From positions 1 through 7,251 of the forward strand of contig JAITAW010000217.1 in assembly GCA_031283905.1 (NCBI GenBank): a stretch of DNA of 7,251 nt, written 5' to 3'. The stretch is from Treponema sp. (lineage in GTDB: Bacteria > Spirochaetota > Spirochaetia > Treponematales > Breznakiellaceae). The notes under the pieces are model-generated. The model worked only from the letters and a program-made list of their open reading frames with translations. It was not told the DNA's origin and searched no databases. Shown piece by piece: positions 5,416 through 7,251 of the stretch. Each line of letters begins with the position of its first letter. The stretch's first letter is position 1. The position numbers and the translations under genes were made by a program.

Positions 5416-5630
5416 ATGGACGAAACCACCGTCAGCTTCGCCTCAATACTAAACCGTCCTGAGATTCGCCCTATAGGACGTCCCACAGACGGGCGTTAAA
5501 TCTTTCTATAAATAATCATTCTTTGGAAATCTCCGTTTCCGAACAAATTCCACAAGGCTTATGAGACAATCAACAGGATTGTCGAACCCACTAACCGGCG
5601 CTACGCGAGCGTTTCTCAATACGTACAGGC
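5416..5630 (-). other. Spacer between jag and tRNA-Arg with several possible hairpins
   Basis: No gene is seen in these 215 bases. Possible stems are GACAATC/GATTGTC (5565-5571 with 5577-5583, 5-nt loop), GGAAA/TTTCC (5525-5540), CGTCCT/AGGACG (5455-5460 with 5475-5480), and CGCCC/GGGCG (5467-5471 with 5491-5495). The last two interlock, so they are mutually exclusive or form a pseudoknot. None has a U-tract, so no clear terminator follows jag. An AT-rich stretch around 5500-5520 may carry the tRNA promoter, but no good -35/-10 pair was found. No known riboswitch class was recognised. Confidence 0.4.
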
Positions 5631-6449
5631 TTACGCCCTGCCGCCTCGAAAATGAGTCCGCGTCTGCTTATAAGCGCCTTCATCCTCGCCTTTTGCGCCC
5701 CGAAAATAAACTCGCACCTGCTTATAGGTACCTTCGCCCTCGCTCTTTGTTTCAATATCAGCAATATCGTTGAGCGTGGTGTGAATAAGACGGCGGTCAA
5801 ACGGATTCATGGGTTCAAGCAGAATGGAACTTTTCGTTTCCCGCACCCGATCCGCGACGGTATAGGCGAGGCGCACCAGCGACTCTTCCCTGCGGATGCG
5901 GTAGTTCTCACTATCGAGAATCACCCGAATATCTTCCCTGCCGAGCTTGTCTGCGTAAATGTTCACCAAAAGTTGCAAAGCGTCCAAGCTTTTGCCTTTT
6001 TTTCCGATTAAAACAGACGAATTCTCCGATTCAATTTTAAGACCTATTTTACGGTCTTCACGAAATTGAACGCTTATCTTTCCCGAATACCCCATTTTCT
6101 CAATAAGGGTCTCCAAAAATTCGATCAGCTTTTTTTCAAATTCATTCTGCACGACCGGATCGTTGAAATCAGATTGACGCTTCCTTTCTCTTTCTTTTTC
6201 CGCTACGCCGGACGTGGAAGTCTCCGTACCCTGCGCAAGCGCCGGCTGCTCCACGCGCAGAGGGCCGCGCTGCGTGCTCGCCGCCGCCTGATTTGTGTGG
6301 ATTTTGATTTTTACAAATCCTTTTTTAAACAACCCGCCGCGTTGAGCTTCAACGATTTCAACATCAAATGCGCCTTTTTCAAGTCCCAGTTCCGCCGCGG
6401 CCCGATCTATAGCCTCTTTTTCAGTGCGGCCTTCAAATTCATAAACCAT
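5631..6449 (-). CDS. jag: Jag / KhpB RNA-binding protein (Jag-N, KH and R3H domains)
   Basis: A 272-residue homologue of the SpoIIIJ-associated protein Jag (also KhpB or EloR), a cytoplasmic RNA-binding protein usually encoded beside yidC and linked in other bacteria to cell-envelope growth and sRNA/mRNA binding. ATG 6449 is preceded by GGGAG, seven bases away. Residues 1-52 form the Jag-N domain (MVYEFEGRTEKEAIDRAAAE onward). Residues 53-95 are a low-complexity Q/A/T/E/R linker. The KH domain, at about 120-172, carries the GKKG loop at 149-152. The R3H domain has R219-x3-H223, the motif that names it. The tail after about residue 234 is unusual: an 18-residue unit is tandemly duplicated, extending the protein past the expected R3H end. 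It follows yidC by 95 nt, probably in the same transcript. Confidence 0.95.
   Translation of the reverse strand: MVYEFEGRTEKEAIDRAAAELGLEKGAFDVEIVEAQRGGLFKKGFVKIKIHTNQAAASTQRGPLRVEQPALAQGTETSTSGVAEKERERKRQSDFNDPVVQNEFEKKLIEFLETLIEKMGYSGKISVQFREDRKIGLKIESENSSVLIGKKGKSLDALQLLVNIYADKLGREDIRVILDSENYRIRREESLVRLAYTVADRVRETKSSILLEPMNPFDRRLIHTTLNDIADIETKSEGEGTYKQVRVYFRGAKGEDEGAYKQTRTHFRGGRA
5640..5747 (-). repeat. 54-bp in-frame tandem duplication at the end of jag
   Basis: Copy 1 (5694-5747) encodes residues 235-252, KSEGEGTYKQVRVYFRGA. Copy 2 (5640-5693) encodes residues 253-270, KGEDEGAYKQTRTHFRGG. The copies match at 11 of 18 residues and 38 of 54 bases, so the duplication is not very recent. 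Only R and A follow before the stop. Copy 1 includes the last strand of the R3H domain, so copy 2 is an added basic tail. Confidence 0.85.
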
Positions 6450-6544
6450 ATATTTTCTCCCGTGATGCGTTCCCGCCATGCGCCCCAAGCGCGATGGTTT
6501 TGGAAAGCATCCTGTATATTAAAACTTTCCTAAAAACGGATCGC

Positions 6545-7251
6545 TCATCGCTTCCTCTTCTTCTTTGGCGGCAGTTTAAGCGATTCTTCGGCCTGAGTCG
6601 CAAGCGCGGCGCGCTGGGGCGCAAGGTACTTATTTATCGCCAACTGCTGAATCAGGGTCAATACGTTGGACATGATCCAATAAATGAGCAAGCCGGACGG
6701 CACATCGTACAAAATAAAAAAGAATATTATCGGCATGCCGTACATCATTATTTTCATCTGCGTACCGCCCGCTTGGCCGGGCGTTTGGGTAATCTTGCCG
6801 TAGAGAAGCTGGGAAGCCACATAGATAAAGGGCAGAGCGCGAATGGCTGTCCAGCCGAGAAACGGCAGGCTGAAATTATTCGGGAACAAGAACACGGCTT
6901 CGGGCAGAGAAAGATCCGGTATCCAGCCCGGAATAAACATAGCTCCACGCAAGTCGAAGTGGGTGTTAAACAGGTTGTACATTGCAAAGAAAATAGGAAT
7001 CTGAATCAGCATGGGAAGACAGCCCGCCATGGGGTTGTACCCTTCCTTTTTGTAGAATTCCGCCATTTCCTGATTTAGCTTTTGGGGATTGTCTTTGTAC
7101 TTTGTCTGTAACTCTTTGATTTTCGGAGACAGCGCCTGCATGCGCAGGGTGGACTCGGAACTCTTGCGGGTAAGCGGAAACATGATCACTTTTACCAGCA
7201 GGGTGAGAAGAATAATGGCAACGCCATAGTTAGGTATAATTTTGTAAAAGA
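6545..7251 (-). CDS. yidC: YidC/Oxa1 membrane insertase, C-terminal part (5' end outside the window)
   Basis: YidC inserts and folds inner-membrane proteins, alone or with SecYEG. The frame stays open to base 7251, giving about 235 residues of the conserved insertase domain; the N-terminal signal anchor and any periplasmic domain lie outside. The hallmark order is visible: NYGVAIILLTLLVKVIMFPL (first core helix), the charged helical hairpin (LSPKIKELQTKYKDNPQKL, then EMAEFYKKEGYNPMAGCLP), IQIPIFFAMYNLF, FLGWTAIRALPFIYVASQLL, IMMYGMPIIFFFILYDVPSG, and LLIYWIMSNVLTLIQQLAIN. The tail LPPKKKRKR is basic, as expected for a ribosome-contacting end. The groove arginine of E. coli YidC (R366 in VRGIMYP) is Lys here (VKVIMFP). 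The GTG at 7189 is an internal codon, not a start. Confidence 0.97.
   Translation of the reverse strand, partial: FYKIIPNYGVAIILLTLLVKVIMFPLTRKSSESTLRMQALSPKIKELQTKYKDNPQKLNQEMAEFYKKEGYNPMAGCLPMLIQIPIFFAMYNLFNTHFDLRGAMFIPGWIPDLSLPEAVFLFPNNFSLPFLGWTAIRALPFIYVASQLLYGKITQTPGQAGGTQMKIMMYGMPIIFFFILYDVPSGLLIYWIMSNVLTLIQQLAINKYLAPQRAALATQAEESLKLPPKKKRKR

Noticed and set aside
6450..6488. Upstream extension of jag (MGRMAGTHHGRKY)
   Set aside because: ATG 6449 has a good GGGAG site and begins exactly at the conserved MVYEFEG. The extension has no binding site and no conservation pattern.
6494..7078. 194-codon plus-strand frame opposite yidC
   Set aside because: It is antisense to a well-conserved YidC domain, and no family features are visible.

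Overview
The window looks like a piece of a spirochaete chromosome, probably Treponema-like. This is inferred from memory of protein style and gene order, because no search could be run. Base composition is balanced. Almost all recognisable genes are on the minus strand, so the window reads most naturally from right to left. At the right edge is the insertase domain of YidC, cut by the window end. It is followed by jag (KhpB/SpoIIIJ-associated RNA-binding protein), the conserved yidC-jag pair found near the rnpA/rpmH end of many bacterial chromosomes. A 215-nt spacer with several possible hairpins follows, then a tRNA-Arg(UCU) gene.

Only two bases after the tRNA comes the start codon of a small membrane protein resembling an ECF-transporter substrate-binding (S) component. 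Three genes follow with overlaps or very short gaps. They encode a complete three-subunit molybdenum hydroxylase of the xanthine dehydrogenase family, in the order molybdopterin subunit, 2x[2Fe-2S] subunit, FAD subunit. A hairpin with a U-tract closes the operon at 1154-1179. A vitamin or heterocycle importer joined to a Mo hydroxylase suggests uptake and oxidation of one compound, but the substrate cannot be read from the sequence. The 5' end of the molybdopterin gene looks frameshifted: a well-placed ATG with a Shine-Dalgarno lies in another frame, and one extra A in an A5 run would join it to the conserved frame.

The left end is different. Two plus-strand genes, the tail of one and a complete unrecognised 163-residue single-pass membrane protein, end at a strong terminator (657-693). 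Between that terminator and the opposing one at 1154-1179 is about 460 nt with no convincing gene. It is dense in structure: arrays of a 10-nt AAACC repeat in opposing orientation (731-760 and 811-850), a third short array (1013-1027), a 12-nt CACC repeat (698-718), and a hairpin-bearing repeat (887-909) whose inverted near-copy lies inside the tail of the first gene (34-58). The decamer arrays are the least explained signal here. They could be a multi-site operator, iterons, or arm-type sites of a tyrosine recombinase at the edge of an integrated element.
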